64,000 bases of DNA from positions 1 to 64,000 of the forward strand of contig WNNJ02003171.1 of NCBI GenBank assembly GCA_012934845.2, given 5' to 3'. The translations under genes and the position numbers were made by a program. Positions within the stretch are counted from its first letter, which is position 1. Each line of letters starts with the position of its first letter. The notes under the pieces were generated by a model. The model saw nothing but the letters and a program-made list of their open reading frames with translations. It did no database searches and was not told where the DNA came from. Source of the DNA: Pomphorhynchus laevis (taxonomy: Eukaryota > Acanthocephala > Palaeacanthocephala > Echinorhynchida > Pomphorhynchidae). Below are positions 34,931 through 46,960 of this stretch, piece after piece.

Positions 34931-37900
34931 GTCGCTCCGCTTGCAGAATTTTTAGAGTTAAAGGGAGGACGTAAGAAAACAACTAAGACTGACAACAACT
35001 ATGAACAACTGCAAGTACAGTGCTCAATACACGACTGCAGCGTCTGGACAACAATCGCCTGCGACAAGAATAAGTCTAAATAAGACTTCGTATGTGGTTT
35101 TTGTACCAACAAACTAATCCGTAACCTTTCTAATAAGCACATATCAACATCCAACACGTCTACTCAAACTACACCGTCGTTTCTAATGTCCTTTCTCCAC
35201 CCACCGACCCTGCCACCATAGACACTTCCCATTACATGCCATCTTCACTCCCCGACACCTCTGTCCCGTCTTTCTCGTCTTGTTTCTCAATAACTTGCAT
35301 CCATCAATCAAAATCACCTCCACCAACCTCCACTATCCTTCCACTCATAACCTTTCCTCACATCGCTTGCCACCCTCTTTATTATCATTATCCTCTATGT
35401 CTCCCGTCGTCAAACCAAATCCCTCAAATCATCAACTGCCAGCTCTCTTATCGTGATCTCACCTACTCACGTCAGTCGTCCTCCTTTACGGAAGCGCTTT
35501 CCTTCTCGCGATCGTTGCGTCATTGTCACTAATATCACTCCTTCCAACTCCTTATCTCCACAAGCACATCTCGACCACGATGTTTCCGCCTTCAGATCCA
35601 TCCTCTCGTCTATTGTTCCTGCGGATAAACCATCCTTTTTCAAGGACATTTCTCCTGTCGCATTCATCCGTCTAAACAAATCTTCTCAATCTAATCCTTC
35701 CCAGCATCCTCTCCTAAAAAGTGATTTTAAGCATTGCTCTCACGCGTCTTCTGTCCTCTCTCAATGATTTAAACTCATGTCATATTCAACCACTCAAATT
35801 TTCCCCGATCGCACCCCTTCTGAAATCGCTCAACCCTCTTCTGCCCGCATCTAAAAACGCCGTCGTGAGGAAAACGGCGAAACGTCACTCTCCATCCGAA
35901 ACATAGACGGAAATTTTTAATTTGTCCACACCCACCCCAAAATTCAATGGCGCTCCATCTCCCCTATGTGCTTTCTCCGCTAGATCCTTACAACACAACA
36001 CACGGTTTCCGATTCGGCCTCCTCAACACTAGATCTATCCTCAATAAATTCGATATTATCCTCAACCTTTTCACCAATCAATCCATCGAGCTCTTCTGCC
36101 CAACCGAATCCTGGCACTCAGATTAAGACGACCTTTCCATTCGCCGTCTGCTTTCTGCCGGTGCTCCCTAGTCGAATCCTCCCACATCCTCAGCTCATAC
36201 CCTTCTAAATTCTCTAATCATGGGAACATCGTCGCATTCGCGCGTCACCCCGCGTATCTTCGCAAAATCAATCCCCCTTTCAGTCTTTGCTATTTTGAAT
36301 TGCTCACTTGTCGTTTTTCCAATCCGATCAATCTAGATCTCACCATTGTATACCGTCCTGGTTCATCAGCTCCTAAATCCTTATTTTTTACCGCACTCGC
36401 TGACCTCCTTTCTCATTGTTCATTGTCCACAATCCCGTCACTCGTTCTAGGCGACTTCAACATCCGCCTAGACCGCCCCTCTTCCACGTATTCCATCCGG
36501 TTCATCAACATTCTATACAACTACAATTACAAACTAATCTCCAGTGCCCCACACATATCCTTGGTGCGGCACTCGACATCATCGCTGTCCCTGATCATTT
36601 TGCTGCCTACACCTCACTGTCCATCTCTGATAATGGTCTATTCGATCACTTTCTCGTCACCCTTGATCTCACTCACAACCACATCCCCCCTCACACACCT
36701 ACAATCCTACGTCGCCCTTGGCGAAATCTTGACCTTTCCCTTCTTCGCTCTGCCTTACTCAAATCGTCTCTATCCTATCCCACAATAACATATTCATCTC
36801 CTCACGATCTCGCCTTTCTTTTCGACTCTGAACTCACATCCACTCTCGATATTCTCTTGCCATTCAAGTCTCACCCACACCGTCGCTTGCACCGTGCCCC
36901 ATGGTTTGACATTCAATGCCTACTCTCAAAGCGTCGACTCCGCCATGCTTTTCGAGTCTATCACCGCTCTCTCAGACGCGATTTCCGCTCGATCACTCCG
37001 TCTTTCCGTGATTCCTATCTTGCTCTTCGCCGGTCTCATCTCAACCTACTACGTACCAAATGCAACTCCTTCTGGCAGCATAAAATCATCACTTCATTCA
37101 ACTCTAAGACTCTCTGGCATACTTTTAACTCAATCCTTGCTCGCTCCTGTTCGCCGTGCAATATCAATGCCAATGATTATACGTCATTTCTCCAGACTAA
37201 AGTATCCACGTTGCTCTCTCTCACACCCCGGTCTCCATCCTATCCCACTCTGCCCAGTCTAATCTCATCCTTCCTGAACTCTTTCATCTTCTCCCTGTCT
37301 TACCTACAGAAGTATCATATGTCCTCATGTCCTTGCCCAACAAAACCTCACTTGCCGATCCCCTGCCTACTCACATATTAAAATCTAAATGCTCATCGAT
37401 ATCCCCATTTCTCACATCCTTGTTTAACTCTCCATCCGCAATCGTATCTTCCCTTTAAATTGGAAATCCGCGAACGTTCGTCCCCTCCTTAAAAAACAAC
37501 AACTCAACCCCTCCCTTCCTTCTAACAATCGCCCCATTTTACTAATACCTACTCTTTCTAAGCTCTTAGAACGCCTCATCTTAATACAGATCAACGCTTA
37601 TCTCTTCACATCCAATCTGTACCTCCTTTCCAATCCGCTTTCCGCTCTAATCACTCCACAGAAATCGCCTGCATAAAAGTTTACAACGACTTACTCATTT
37701 CTCAAGACAAGGCTCTATATAGTGTTTTCATCTCCCTAACCTCTCCTTCGCATTCAACATTGTCGACCACTTCGTCATCCTTTCTCGTTTTCGTTATACC
37801 TACGGCGTTTCTTCCTCCTCCGTAGCATGGTTTGTCTCATATATATCCGACCGTTCTTTTGCGTATGTTCTAATTCATCTTCCTCCCCTCTCATCCCTAT

Positions 37901-38725
37901 TTTTGCGGAGTCCCACAAGGTTCAGTCCTAGGGCCCTAATATTCTCTTTTCTGCTTGGCGATCTCTCTCCGTTTATCAAACCTTACTCCTTTAACGTCAT
38001 GCAATACGCCGATGACATACTCATCTATGATCATGCACCCGCACATCGCATTAACGATATCGTTATTTCTGCCTCCAACTGTATTTATTCTATCTACAAA
38101 CGTCTCTCCAATCTCCATCTCGTTATAAACCCCGATAAGTCTAAAATAATGTGGATCCTCCCCCGTAAACCAAACATATCTCCTACCACTGTATCTTTTG
38201 ACTCATCGATCATCCCCATAGTACACAATCTCACTTTCTTAGGCTTCCATTTCGATGATAACCTTTCCCTTAAACCCTTCGTTCGTGACAATGCCCGCTC
38301 GTCTAACTTAATTCTCCGTGACATCCGCCGTATCCGCCCCCTTATCGACTTCCGTTCTTGTATGTCTCTTCTTTCATCGCTTCTTTTCCCTAAAATCGAT
38401 TACTGCCTTAGCCTTTTCGTCAATTCTCCAAAATCCATCATCCTACCCCTACAACGAATAATCAACTCTGCCGTTCGAGTGCTCTTTCGTCTCCGTAGCT
38501 TCGACCACACATCCACATATTTTACAAACTCTCCTGGCCCACCGTCTACATCCGCATCAAACTCCGCCTTCTCCTAGTAACTTTTCGTCTCATCATTGTC
38601 GGCTCCCCATCGTTCATCGACCTTCCTTTCTTAGACGACACTCGCCCCACCTCGCTATCGCTGCGTTCCCGTCATTTCCTCTTACTACACGTTGCCAATT
38701 ACTCCAACAACTACTATTGCGAATT
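34931..38725 (+). mobile_element. L2/CR1-like LINE, copy 1 (ORF1, EN, RT), decayed
   Basis: The most complete L2-like copy. ORF1 begins near 34940 and carries a PHD-like finger (35021-35117): C-SIHDC-SVWTTIAC, then an in-frame TAA, then DFVCGFC. It continues to about 35900 as Ser/Pro-rich sequence. The apurinic endonuclease starts FGLLNTRSILNKFDIIL (about 36010), with CPTESWHSD, LVLGDFNIRLDRP (about 36446) and DIIAVPD/ISDNGLFDHFLV (about 36575-36660). The RT follows with SKLLERLILIQ (about 37560), [12 protein letters not shown] spread over two frames (about 37905), QYADDILIYDHAPAH (about 38002) and IDYCLSLF. It is broken by several frameshifts and stops. The 3' end is cut near 38725, where sequence shared with the 5' part of another LINE begins. 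Confidence 0.85.
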
Positions 38726-38727
38726 TT

Positions 38728-38911
38728 AGTTACCGCCCACACCAAATATAGAACACATTAATTGTGTAATTTGGTATATAAGCCAAATATAAACCAGCAT
38801 TTCGGCGACAAGGAATCAGCAGAAGCAGTAAAAGGACCGAAACACGAAATGTAGGCGTAGGCTCACTGCTGATGAGGTCCACCTACGCTGATTGTAGTGT
38901 ACAGTGATGCT
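38728..38911 (+). mobile_element. LINE X 5'-UTR-like block, copy 1
   Basis: About 180 bp shared almost base for base with 40988-41170. It contains CACCAAATATAGAACACATT, a TATATAAG box-like word, GGACCGAAACACGAAATG and CTGCTGATGAGGTCCACC. It is split from its continuation (40692 onwards) by the minus-strand LINE inserted at 38912. Confidence 0.8.
38845..38911 (+). ncRNA. Hammerhead-like module (type II order), copy 1
   Basis: GGACC-GAAA precedes CTGATGA-GGTCC, so helix II is a perfect five-pair GGACC/GGTCC with the conserved GAA and CUGAUGA cores in the permuted order. Helix III can form as ACA-CGAAA-UGU with GUA as cleavage triplet. Helix I is not well formed. An alternative GCGTAGG/CCTACGC stem encloses the CUGAUGA. 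The same module recurs at 41085-41170 and about 60485-60560. Confidence 0.45.
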
Positions 38912-40691
38912 GATAATAATACAATAATTTATTTAACGTGGCAAATACGTGCAAAATGCACGCTTACATGACCACTAACAAACAAAAAAAGAACATCAAA
39001 GGTCACAGGTAATTAGTTAATTGTTGAAATAAAATTGGATTTGGCGTTTGAAGTACGGCATAGATGTTGATTGGCGGATATGAATAGGCAGTTGGTTCCA
39101 CAAGAGAGGAGCAGCCACAACGAAGGAGCGGAAGCCAAAAGAGGTAGAGTAGATTGGGACATGTAAAAGAAGGGAATTACGGGAACGCAGAGCACAATAC
39201 ACAGTACGAGAATTGTCGAGAAAAGGAAGGTTGAGAAATGAAGGGGTATGAGAAGTTATAAGGCGAAAAGCAATGATAAGAAGACGAATTTGAACACGAC
39301 AATAAATGGTAGGCCAATCAAGAGAAATAATATAGTGGGATGTATGATCAAAACGACGAAGACGGAGGAGAACTCGAACGGCAGCGTTGATGATGCGTTG
39401 TAAAGGAAGAAGAGTGGATTTAGGTGAGTTGGAAAATATACTAAGACAGTAATCAAGTCTTGAGAAAAGAAGAGAAGATATGAGAGTCATACAAGGGAAA
39501 TCGATCAATCTACGAACTTGACGGAGATTGCGGAGTATCAAGGTAGATGAGCGTACTTTATCACTAACGAAAGGTTTAAGTGAAAGTCGGTTGTCGAAAT
39601 GAAAGCCTAGGAAAACGAGATTATCAACGATAGGATGAATTGTAGAATTTAGTGATACGAAAGGAGATTCTACGTCGAAGTTTCGAGGTAGGATCCACAT
39701 AATTTTAGATTTATCAGGATTCAGAGAAAGGCGAAGGGAAGAAAGATGATTGGAAATTGAGACAAGACAGCTGGAAACAGAAACACTAAGATCATGAATA
39801 CGAAAAGCAGGTGCGTGAGCATAGATGAGAATGTCATCAGCATATTGCATAACATGGAAGTTAAATTTATGAGAAATCGACGACAAGTCACCGTGAAGAA
39901 GAGAGAAAAGCATAGGGCCTAATACGGAGCCTTGTGGAACACCGGTCTGGATGGATGAAGGATGGGAGAGAGAAGAGTTAGAAAAGACGCGAAATGTACG
40001 GTTTGACAGATATGAAGAAAACCATGATACAGTGGGTAAAGAGAAGCCATAATCATGACGAAGGCGATGTAGAATAATCGAGTGATCGACGATGTCAAAA
40101 GCAGACGATAGATCAAGAGAAACTATGACACTACATAATTTATGATCGCGTGAGATGAGTAGGTCATTATAAACTTTCAGACAGGCAATTTCAGTAGAGT
40201 GATTAGAGCGAAAAGCGACTTGGAAGGGAGGAAACAAGTTAGAGGAAAAGAGATATGTATTAACTTGCTTGAGAACGAGACGCTCAAGGAGTTTAGAGAG
40301 GGTTGGGAGAAGTGAGATTGGACGGTACGAAGATGGTAGTGAGGAGTCGGGAGATTGCTTTTTGGTGATAGGACGAACATTGGCGCATTTCCAGATGGAA
40401 GGAAATGTACGGCTACAGATGGACGAGTTGAACAATGTGGTTAGGAAGGGTGAGATGGAGGAGCAGATATTTTTAAGCAAGAGAGTTGGAATTGGGTCAG
40501 AAGGGGAGGTTTTATTAGGTAATGACATCAGAACCGAAGAAACTTCATCAGACGAAACGGGAAGAAGGTGGAATAGTTCTGGGAGGGAAGTATTTAAAGA
40601 GAAGAGTGGGTACAAGGGGGCTACGGGTAGTAGGGAAAGTAAATTAGATAGCTTAGTTTGTAGATAAGAAGAAATGTGTGGTTGTTTGATG
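38912..40691 (-). mobile_element. L2/CR1-like LINE, copy A, 5'-truncated insertion
   Basis: A minus-strand LINE inserted into the LINE X block: the block breaks at GTGATGCTGAT (38911) and resumes TGATGGGAATC (from about 40688), suggesting a short TGAT target duplication. The 3' end (left) has a short non-poly(A) tail, TAAATTATTGTATTATTAT on the element strand. At the 5' junction the sequence GTGTGGTTGTTTGAT is the inverse of the target sequence just beyond, making a 15 bp hairpin with a GGGA loop. Confidence 0.85.
39017..40691 (-). CDS. L2/CR1-like LINE reverse transcriptase, open frame
   Basis: The longest uninterrupted retroelement frame in the window (585 codons counted from 40774; the LINE part begins near residue 27). 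RT motifs in order: NKTSPSDPIPTLLLKN (about 87-102), SSYRPISLLPTLSKLLERL (148-166), the catalytic [13 protein letters not shown] (219-231), [14 protein letters not shown] (277-290), the catalytic MQYADDILIYAHA (309-321), LNPDKSKIMWI, and LVFLGFHFDNRLS. The C-terminal domain ends with AAPLLWNQLPIHIRQS and SMPYFKRQIQFYF, the usual CR1/L2 ending. The endonuclease and ORF1 are missing (5' truncation), so it is dead as an autonomous element. The lack of stops suggests a recent insertion. Confidence 0.85.
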
Positions 40692-41255
40692 GGAATCAAA
40701 CAACCACACGAAGATAATATCAAACCGACCAGTGAAGAATAGCGGCTCGTGTATGCAATATATTCACAATACAAGTTAAAATAAAAGTCACAATAGAAAT
40801 TTGTGGTTGTTCGTGTGGTTGTTTATATAAGTCACAATAGAAATTTGTGGTTGTTCGTGTGGTTGTTTGATGGGAATCAAACAACCACACGAGGATAATA
40901 TCAAACCGACCAGTGAAGATATTTGACTTAACACAATTAATGTGTTCTATATTTGGTGTGGGCGATAACGAATTGCAAATATTAGTTATCGCCCGCACCA
41001 AATATAGAACACATTAATTGTGTAATTTGGTATATAAGCCAAATATAAACCAGCATTTCGGCGACAAGGAATCAGCAGAAGCAGTAAAAGGACCGAAACA
41101 CGAAATGTAGGCGTGGACTCACTGCTGATGAGGTCCACCTACGCTGATTGTATTGTACAGTGATGCTGATGGGAATCAAACAACCACACGAGGATAATAT
41201 CAAACCAATCAGTGAAGAATAGCGGCTCGTGTATGCAATATATTCACAATAGAAG
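40692..41255 (+). mobile_element. LINE X 5' region with nested foldbacks
   Basis: Contains two copies of AATCAAACAACCACACGA(G/A)G plus GATAATATCAAACCGACCAG (about 40693 and 40875), and a third at 41169. It also has a duplicated CACAATAGAAATTTGTGGTTG stretch and an inverted pair (40931-40968 against 40987-41023: AACACATTAATTGTG... TTGGTG(T/C)GGGCGATAAC). The block ACACGAGGATAAT...CTCGTGTATGC can form a stem of seven pairs. It leads into the LINE X ORF1 at 41256. Confidence 0.65.
41085..41170 (+). ncRNA. Hammerhead-like module (type II order), copy 2
   Basis: Same order as at 38845: GGACCGAAAC, ACGAAATGTAGG, then CTGCTGATGAGGTCCACC. Compared with copy 1, GCGTAGG-CTC is changed to GCGTGGACTC here, and the outer stem is kept by pairing GTGGAC with GTCCAC, a possible compensating change. 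Confidence 0.45.
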
Positions 41256-41544
41256 TTATAATATTATTCTCAGCGGAATCCCAGAATCAACTGTAGAAAA
41301 TTCCCAAGAACGATTAAATCATATATTAGATTACGCGACATTTTTGTCAGCTTTGCAGTAAGGTGATGATGAAATTGCAAATTGTTTGAACTACACAAGG
41401 TGTTTAGATTTAGAAAAAAGTTAACTGATAAGCCTCGATTATTGAAAGTCTTAATGAGTTCTGTTGATCATGCAAATATCTTATTAAAGCGTGGGTATCA
41501 ATTGAACGGAACCAATACACGTATTCTTCGCGATCTCGCATAAA
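41256..41544 (+). mobile_element. LINE X ORF1 fragment (first part)
   Basis: Reads NIILSGIPESTVENSQERLN, then a stop-interrupted DDEIANCLNYTRC, then VLMSSVDHANILLKRGYQLN and GTNTRILRDLA. This is the nucleic-acid chaperone-like ORF1 pattern of CR1/RTE-type LINEs (ILSGIPES, KVLM, LLKR, RILRDL). It is interrupted by LINE copy B and continues at about 42893 with EVRKANEQLKSRLASSEVKL. Confidence 0.65.
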
Positions 41545-42890
41545 CAACAATAATAATTTATTTAAAATGACAAATGCGTACAATCTGCACGCTTACAAGT
41601 CCACTAACTAAAAAACAGCTAGAGTCATATAGATAAATTTCTTCAATTGTTAAAATGTGATCGGATTTGGCGTTTGAAACACGGCATTGAGGTTGATTGG
41701 CGTATAAGAATGAATAGATGATTCCACGAGAGAGGAGCAGCCTTAAGGAAAGAGCGGAAGCCAATAGAGGTAGAGTAGTTTGGGACATGTAAAAGAAGGG
41801 AATTACGGAAACGCAAAGAACAGTAATCAGGACGAGAAATGTCGAGTAAAGAAAGGTTGAGAAATGAAGGGGTATGAAAATTTACAAGCTGGAAAGCAAT
41901 GAGACAAAGACGAATTTGAACACGACAATAAATTGTAGGCAAATTGAGAGAGGCAAGATGGTGGGATGTATGATCAAAACGATGAAGACGGAGGATAATT
42001 CGGACGGCTGCGTTTACGATGTGTTGTAGTGAAAGAAGAGTGGATTTAGGTGAGTTTGAAAATAGTCTAAGACAGTAATTAAGTCTCGAGAAAAGGAGAG
42101 AAGATATGAGGTCATACAAGACGGGAAATCGATCAATCTACAAATTTGACGGAGGTTGCGGAGAATAAAGGTAGATGAGCGTACTTTATTTCTCAGAAAG
42201 GTTTAAGTGAAAGTCGGTTGTCGAAATGGAAGCCTAGGAAAACGAGATTGTCAACGATAGGAAGAATTGTAGAATTTAATGATACGGAGGGAGGTTTTAC
42301 GCCTAAGCGTCGAGGAAGAATCCGCATTATTTTGGATTTATTAAGATTCAGAGTAAGACGAAGAGAAGAAATATGATTGAAAATTGAGGCAAGACAGTTG
42401 GAAGCAGAAACATTAAGATAACAAATACGATAAGCAGATGCATGAGCATATATGGGAATGTCATCACATATTGAATAACATGGAAATTAAATGTATGAGA
42501 AATAGAAAACAAATCACCGAGAAAAGAGAAAAGCAGAAGGCCTAAAACGGAGCCTTGTGGATTTGATCGCGCGAGATGTGTAAGTCGTTATAAACTTGAA
42601 GACATGCAATTTCAGTGGAGTGATTAGAGCGAAAAGCAGCTTGGAAGCGAGGAAACAAGTTTGAGGAAAATAGATATGCATTCACTTGCTTGAGAACAAG
42701 ACGTTCAAGGAGTTTGGAGATGGTTGAGAGAAGTGAGATATGACAGTACGAAGATAGTAGTGGGCAGTCGAGAGATTGCTTTTTGATAAAAGTACGAACA
42801 GTGGCTCATTTTTAGTAGTAAGGAAATGTGTGTCAACGGATAGGCAAGTTGAACAATGTGGTTAGGAAGGGTGAGATAGATGAGCAGATA
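41545..42890 (-). mobile_element. L2/CR1-like LINE, copy B, nested insertion
   Basis: A diverged, broken relative of copy A on the same strand, starting with the same 3' tail (AATAATAATTTATTT on the plus strand). It keeps DLISSLLFSRLNYCLRLFSN, LHRFDHTSHHLASLNLP, SLRFRNSLLLHVPNYSTS and PCFKRQIRSHF (41643-42119). Farther 5' it is frameshifted and has lost the RT segment around the catalytic Asp motif. It splits the ORF1 of LINE X. Confidence 0.8.
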
Positions 42891-44990
42891 TTTTAGAGGA
42901 CCGTATAAAGCATTTATTGAACCGCATTAGAGGACCGTATGAGGTTAGGAAAGCAAATGAACAATTGAAAAGTCGTTTAGCTAGTAGTGAAGTTAAGCTT
43001 TGTGTTCGAAATTTTCGCGTTGTGAAATGACGACCGACAGTTAGATGGATTTCGATGAAGCATCTATAACAAAACTAACAACGAATTTTTACAATGTTGT
43101 CAGATTGTGGATCTTCCGATGATGTCTTCTTCTAACAGTAACAGTCGAGAAATTTGTCCATTGTTAGGATGTCTGGTTTCATTCGAATGTATTTTTGAGG
43201 CGAAACAACAAACATATAGTTTTAGTAATGTTTCACGGCATTTGTCAATAGGCTATTCGAATTTGCGTAGTTTGATAGCTCAGGTCGTAGAACTTAAGCA
43301 ACATATTATGTCACATTCGTACGATTTTTTTGTATAACTGAATTCTGGTTACATATTAATGTTACAGATACCCATATTAGCATTCCAGGTTATCGACTGC
43401 TGCGAGCTGATCGAATATCGGGTAAGCGTGGAAGTGGAGTTGCTGCGTACGTTCGCAACAATTGCATTATATCAAATATATCATGTTAGTGTGACGAGTA
43501 TGGATCGTTTGAGAGTTTGCGCTTTTATGCTAACTGTAAGTTCGTCGGTATTAATATTTGCGTTCTATATCGGTTCCTATCAAACTTGATAGGGATCGTT
43601 GAAAGCGATCCCTATCAGTTCCAACAAATTTTGATGCTTTAAAAACACTATTGAGCTCGTTGTGCATTAGCAAACATTTTATACTCTCTGTCGATTTCAA
43701 TTTTAAATATTTGTAGTTAATTTAAGCCGGAATCCATTCTCGATTTAGCATTTACCAAAAGTATCAATGACATAGAAAGAGTTAGTTATCTGCCACCTAT
43801 CGGTAACAGTGATCATTGTGTACTCGCTTTAGAGCAAACTCCTAGCATTCGTATCTGTAATAATTGTGAGAAAGTATTTAAGCGTCAATGGTCGAAGGTC
43901 AGAACTCAAGTAATTTTAAATTTAAGTCAGCTTCATCCACTTCGCGTGATAGTAAAGATAAGAACTACTTAATCAGATTTTGGATTATCTAATAAATATT
44001 TTGGAAACATTCGCTCCAACTACTCAATCAGATTTTGGATTATCTAATGAATATTTTAGAAACATTCGCTCAGACATGTGCAATTTCTTCACAATCAAAA
44101 TTCCCCACTTGGTTTGATAAATATCTGAAGCTTATGTTTAAAACTCGAAATCATTTTTGGCGCATGTCACGTTCAGATTCGAATCTAATTCCTCGTTATT
44201 GACTAATACGAAACTTATGCACAAGACTAAAACTAAGAAATCGGAATAAGTTCTCAGCAGTTATTATTGCGATAAAGGCTTATGAATAGCCTAAACAATT
44301 TTGAGCATATGTTCGCCGCAATAGATACCGGTAGAAGATTGAAAAGTTCATGATGTATATTGTTCATGATGGATATTTAGATATTATTGTCTATCGATAC
44401 TTGAAAATAAAGTTGAACACTGACTTCACCCTTGGTAAAGTTACTCGGGCATTTTATTGTATAAAAAGCGCATTCATCAAGTTAAGCTGTCAAATGTTCA
44501 AGAGGTTATTCACCTCCCTCAGGCTTGTATTCAGGAATACAAGCCTGAATGCAGAATTTCTCCCTCTGGAATACTGCATTGAGGCTTGTTTTACTGTTAC
44601 TAAGCGAGAACTATTAGACCTGCAGTATATTCTTAGGCGGGGATCGATGCTCTGTGTTGACTTAGGTGGTAGTGATTATCATGTACGTCTTAACCGTTCA
44701 TGTATCGTTGGAAATGCTTTGTCTATGGTATATGTCGAATAGTGCGGTGGGTTATCCCACCGATGCGGGTAGGTAGGTTGTAGGGACATATTAGAGTTTT
44801 GTATAAATCTCGATTTGGCAGATTACAGAAAATATTTAGACTGTCGAGGAAAAGAATTAACATGTGGAATTCGCTGCCCGATAAAGTCGTTGCTGATCCA
44901 AGCTTGATCACGTTTAAATCACGATGCTGTAAATGGGTACCTTAAAATGCCGCAATTCTGCAAGTCTACATAACTATAGTATTTAGCTAT
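42891..44990 (+). mobile_element. LINE X (CR1-like), endonuclease and C-terminal remnants
   Basis: After the end of ORF1 (EVRKANEQLKSRL..., CVRNFRVVK, about 42925-43027) an apurinic endonuclease is readable (about 43325-43860): FCITEFWLHINVTDTHISIP, GYRLLRADRISGKRGSGVAA, YVRNNC, and later LDLAFTKSINDIERVSYLPP with IGNSDHCVLALE. Most of the RT is deleted. The C-terminus follows: FYCIKSAFIKLSCQMFKRLF (about 44455) and RKRINMWNSLPDKVVADPSL (about 44850). It is of the CR1 type but a different family from copies A-C. Confidence 0.7.
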
Positions 44991-44994
44991 GATC

Positions 44995-45840
44995 CGTTGA
45001 ATTACTATTTGATTTTTGTTAATTGTTTTTCTTTTTTTCTCATCTTCCTCGACCTCTCCTCCGCCTTCGACATTGTCGACCACTCCGTCCTCCTTTCTCG
45101 CCTTCGTTATGATTACGGCTTTTCTTCTTCCTCCGTAGCATGGTTTGCCTCATATCTATCCGATCGTGCCTTTCGCGTCTGTTCTAATTTATCATCATCC
45201 CTCCCATCCCTATTTTTGCGGGGTCCCACAAGGTTCAGTCCTAGGTCCCCTGCTTTTCTCTCTTATACTTCACGATCTCTCTCCGTTTACCAAACGTTTT
45301 TCTTTTAACGTCATGCAATACAACGATGACATCCTCATCTATGCTCATGCACCCGCACATCGCATACACGATATGGCCATTTCTGCCTCCAACTGTATTT
45401 CTTCTATCTATGAACTTCTCTCCAATCTCCATCTCGTTCTAAACCCCGACAAGTCTAAAATAATGTGGATTTCCCGTAAACCAAACATATCTCCTACCAC
45501 TGTATCGTTTGCCTCATCGATCATCCCCATAGTACACAATCTCACATTCTTAGGCTTCCATTTCGATGATAACCTTTCCCTTAAACCCTTCGTCCGTGAC
45601 AAGGTCCGCTCGTCTAACTTAATTATCCGTGACATCCGCCGTATCCGCCCCCTTATCGACTTCTATTCTTGTATGTCTATTCTTTCATCGTTTCTTTTCC
45701 CTAAAATCGATTACTGCCTTAGCCTTTTCGCCAATTATCTAAAATCCATCATCCTACACCTACAACACATAATCAACTCCGCCGTTCGAGTGCTCTTTCG
45801 TCTCCGTCGCTTTGACCACACATCCACATATCTTGACTAA
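44995..45840 (+). mobile_element. L2/CR1-like LINE, copy C (RT fragment)
   Basis: A plus-strand RT fragment starting at [20 protein letters not shown] (about 45047), with [20 protein letters not shown] (about 45217) and MQYNDDILIYAHAPAHR (45315; YADD changed to YNDD, which would inactivate the enzyme). It runs to RVLFRLRRFDHTSTYLD (45790-45837). Its close match to copy 1 (same IIPIVHNLTFLGFHFDDNLS) shows one family. Both ends are truncated. Confidence 0.85.
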
Positions 45841-45929
45841 CTCTTTAAAAATAAATCCTTTTTTAAATACTTACTAGTCATTATAAACGAATACTCACGA
45901 TATCCGTTCGTATATCTCTGTGCGGATAC

Positions 45930-46960
45930 TTCTGCGAAAACTGGAACGTTGTCTACAGAATCTTTTCTCGACCTTTGAAGCCCCAGAGGTAGTGCATTCT
46001 GACGGATGCAGCTAATTCACTTATGTAGAACTGTGTGAGTTCTTATGGAGCAATGGTACGAATATTGTTCACACAACACCATACCACCCAATTGGAAAAG
46101 GCCTGAATGGAGTAATATGGAAAACTATCTAACTGGCTGTTAAATTCCGATGTCTTCCTCAACTCAATGGAAATCAGTATTAGATGTGGCTTTGCATTTT
46201 TTCAAATCTTTCCTGTGCACTGCCACCAACTCTACTCCTCGTGAACAGATCTTCAACTTTTCAAACAAATCGAGCAACTGATACTCCATCCCCAGCTGGC
46301 TAATGCCTGGTCCTGCTTTACTTCGAAACTTTCGACAAACCAAATAAGATCCTGTGGTGGTGCCTATCGAAATTGTGAATTCAAACCCGAATTACTCAAG
46401 TCCGTTATCCTAATGGGAAGGAAGCAACAATGTTGACATCAGATCTTGCTCCATCAGATAATTCGACTAATAGAAAATGGGATGTTGTGGAAAGTTTTGG
46501 TGATCAATATCTTGATAACCAGTTTGAAAAACAGAGTCAGAAACGAAGTAACCTCACTGGAAAACTCATTGACAAGAATAATTACTCTGAAAATCTTCAG
46601 GATCCAGGTTGTGATGCTAATATCCAACACCATGAGGCACTTGGCTCACGACAGAATATTAGTGATAGTATTTGAGCTGTTAAAAAATCGATCCTCTTCG
46701 AGTGGAGTGCGATGAAGATGATGTATTCAACTTCATACCGGAACGTTCTTCACGGGGTCGAGTTATCAGGAGAAGCTGCTGGTGCTAATACATAAATGGG
46801 GGAGAATGTGATGGTTGAACTAATATTTTATTGACTAACTCTATTTGTAAATTGTTGAATAACACCTGTAGCCGGTTGTTTCTAACAGCTATTAAATACT
46901 GGCGTGGACACTTCAAGTTATTTCAGTCATTGAATTTTTTCTGTGAACAGTTAAAATAGC
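45930..46960 (+). mobile_element. Ty3/Gypsy-type LTR retrotransposon fossil
   Basis: An old, broken remnant of the integrase end of a Ty3/Gypsy element. Readable words include EFLWSNGTNIVHTTPYHP, PSWLMPGPALLRNF-like and DLAPSDN, the integrase-core and C-terminal pattern of that family. A purine-rich tract (GGGGGAGAATG, about 46797) followed by TG may mark the start of a 3' LTR remnant extending to about 46950. No gag, protease or RT is present. It carries multiple breaks and is not functional. Confidence 0.6.

Noticed and set aside
36416-37381. 321-codon plus-strand frame as a separate gene
   Set aside because: It is the endonuclease-to-RT linker of the L2-like LINE in one of its frames (GAALDIIAVPD, LSISDNGLFDHFLV).
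40269-40667. 132-codon plus-strand frame
   Set aside because: Antisense to the open RT of LINE copy A.
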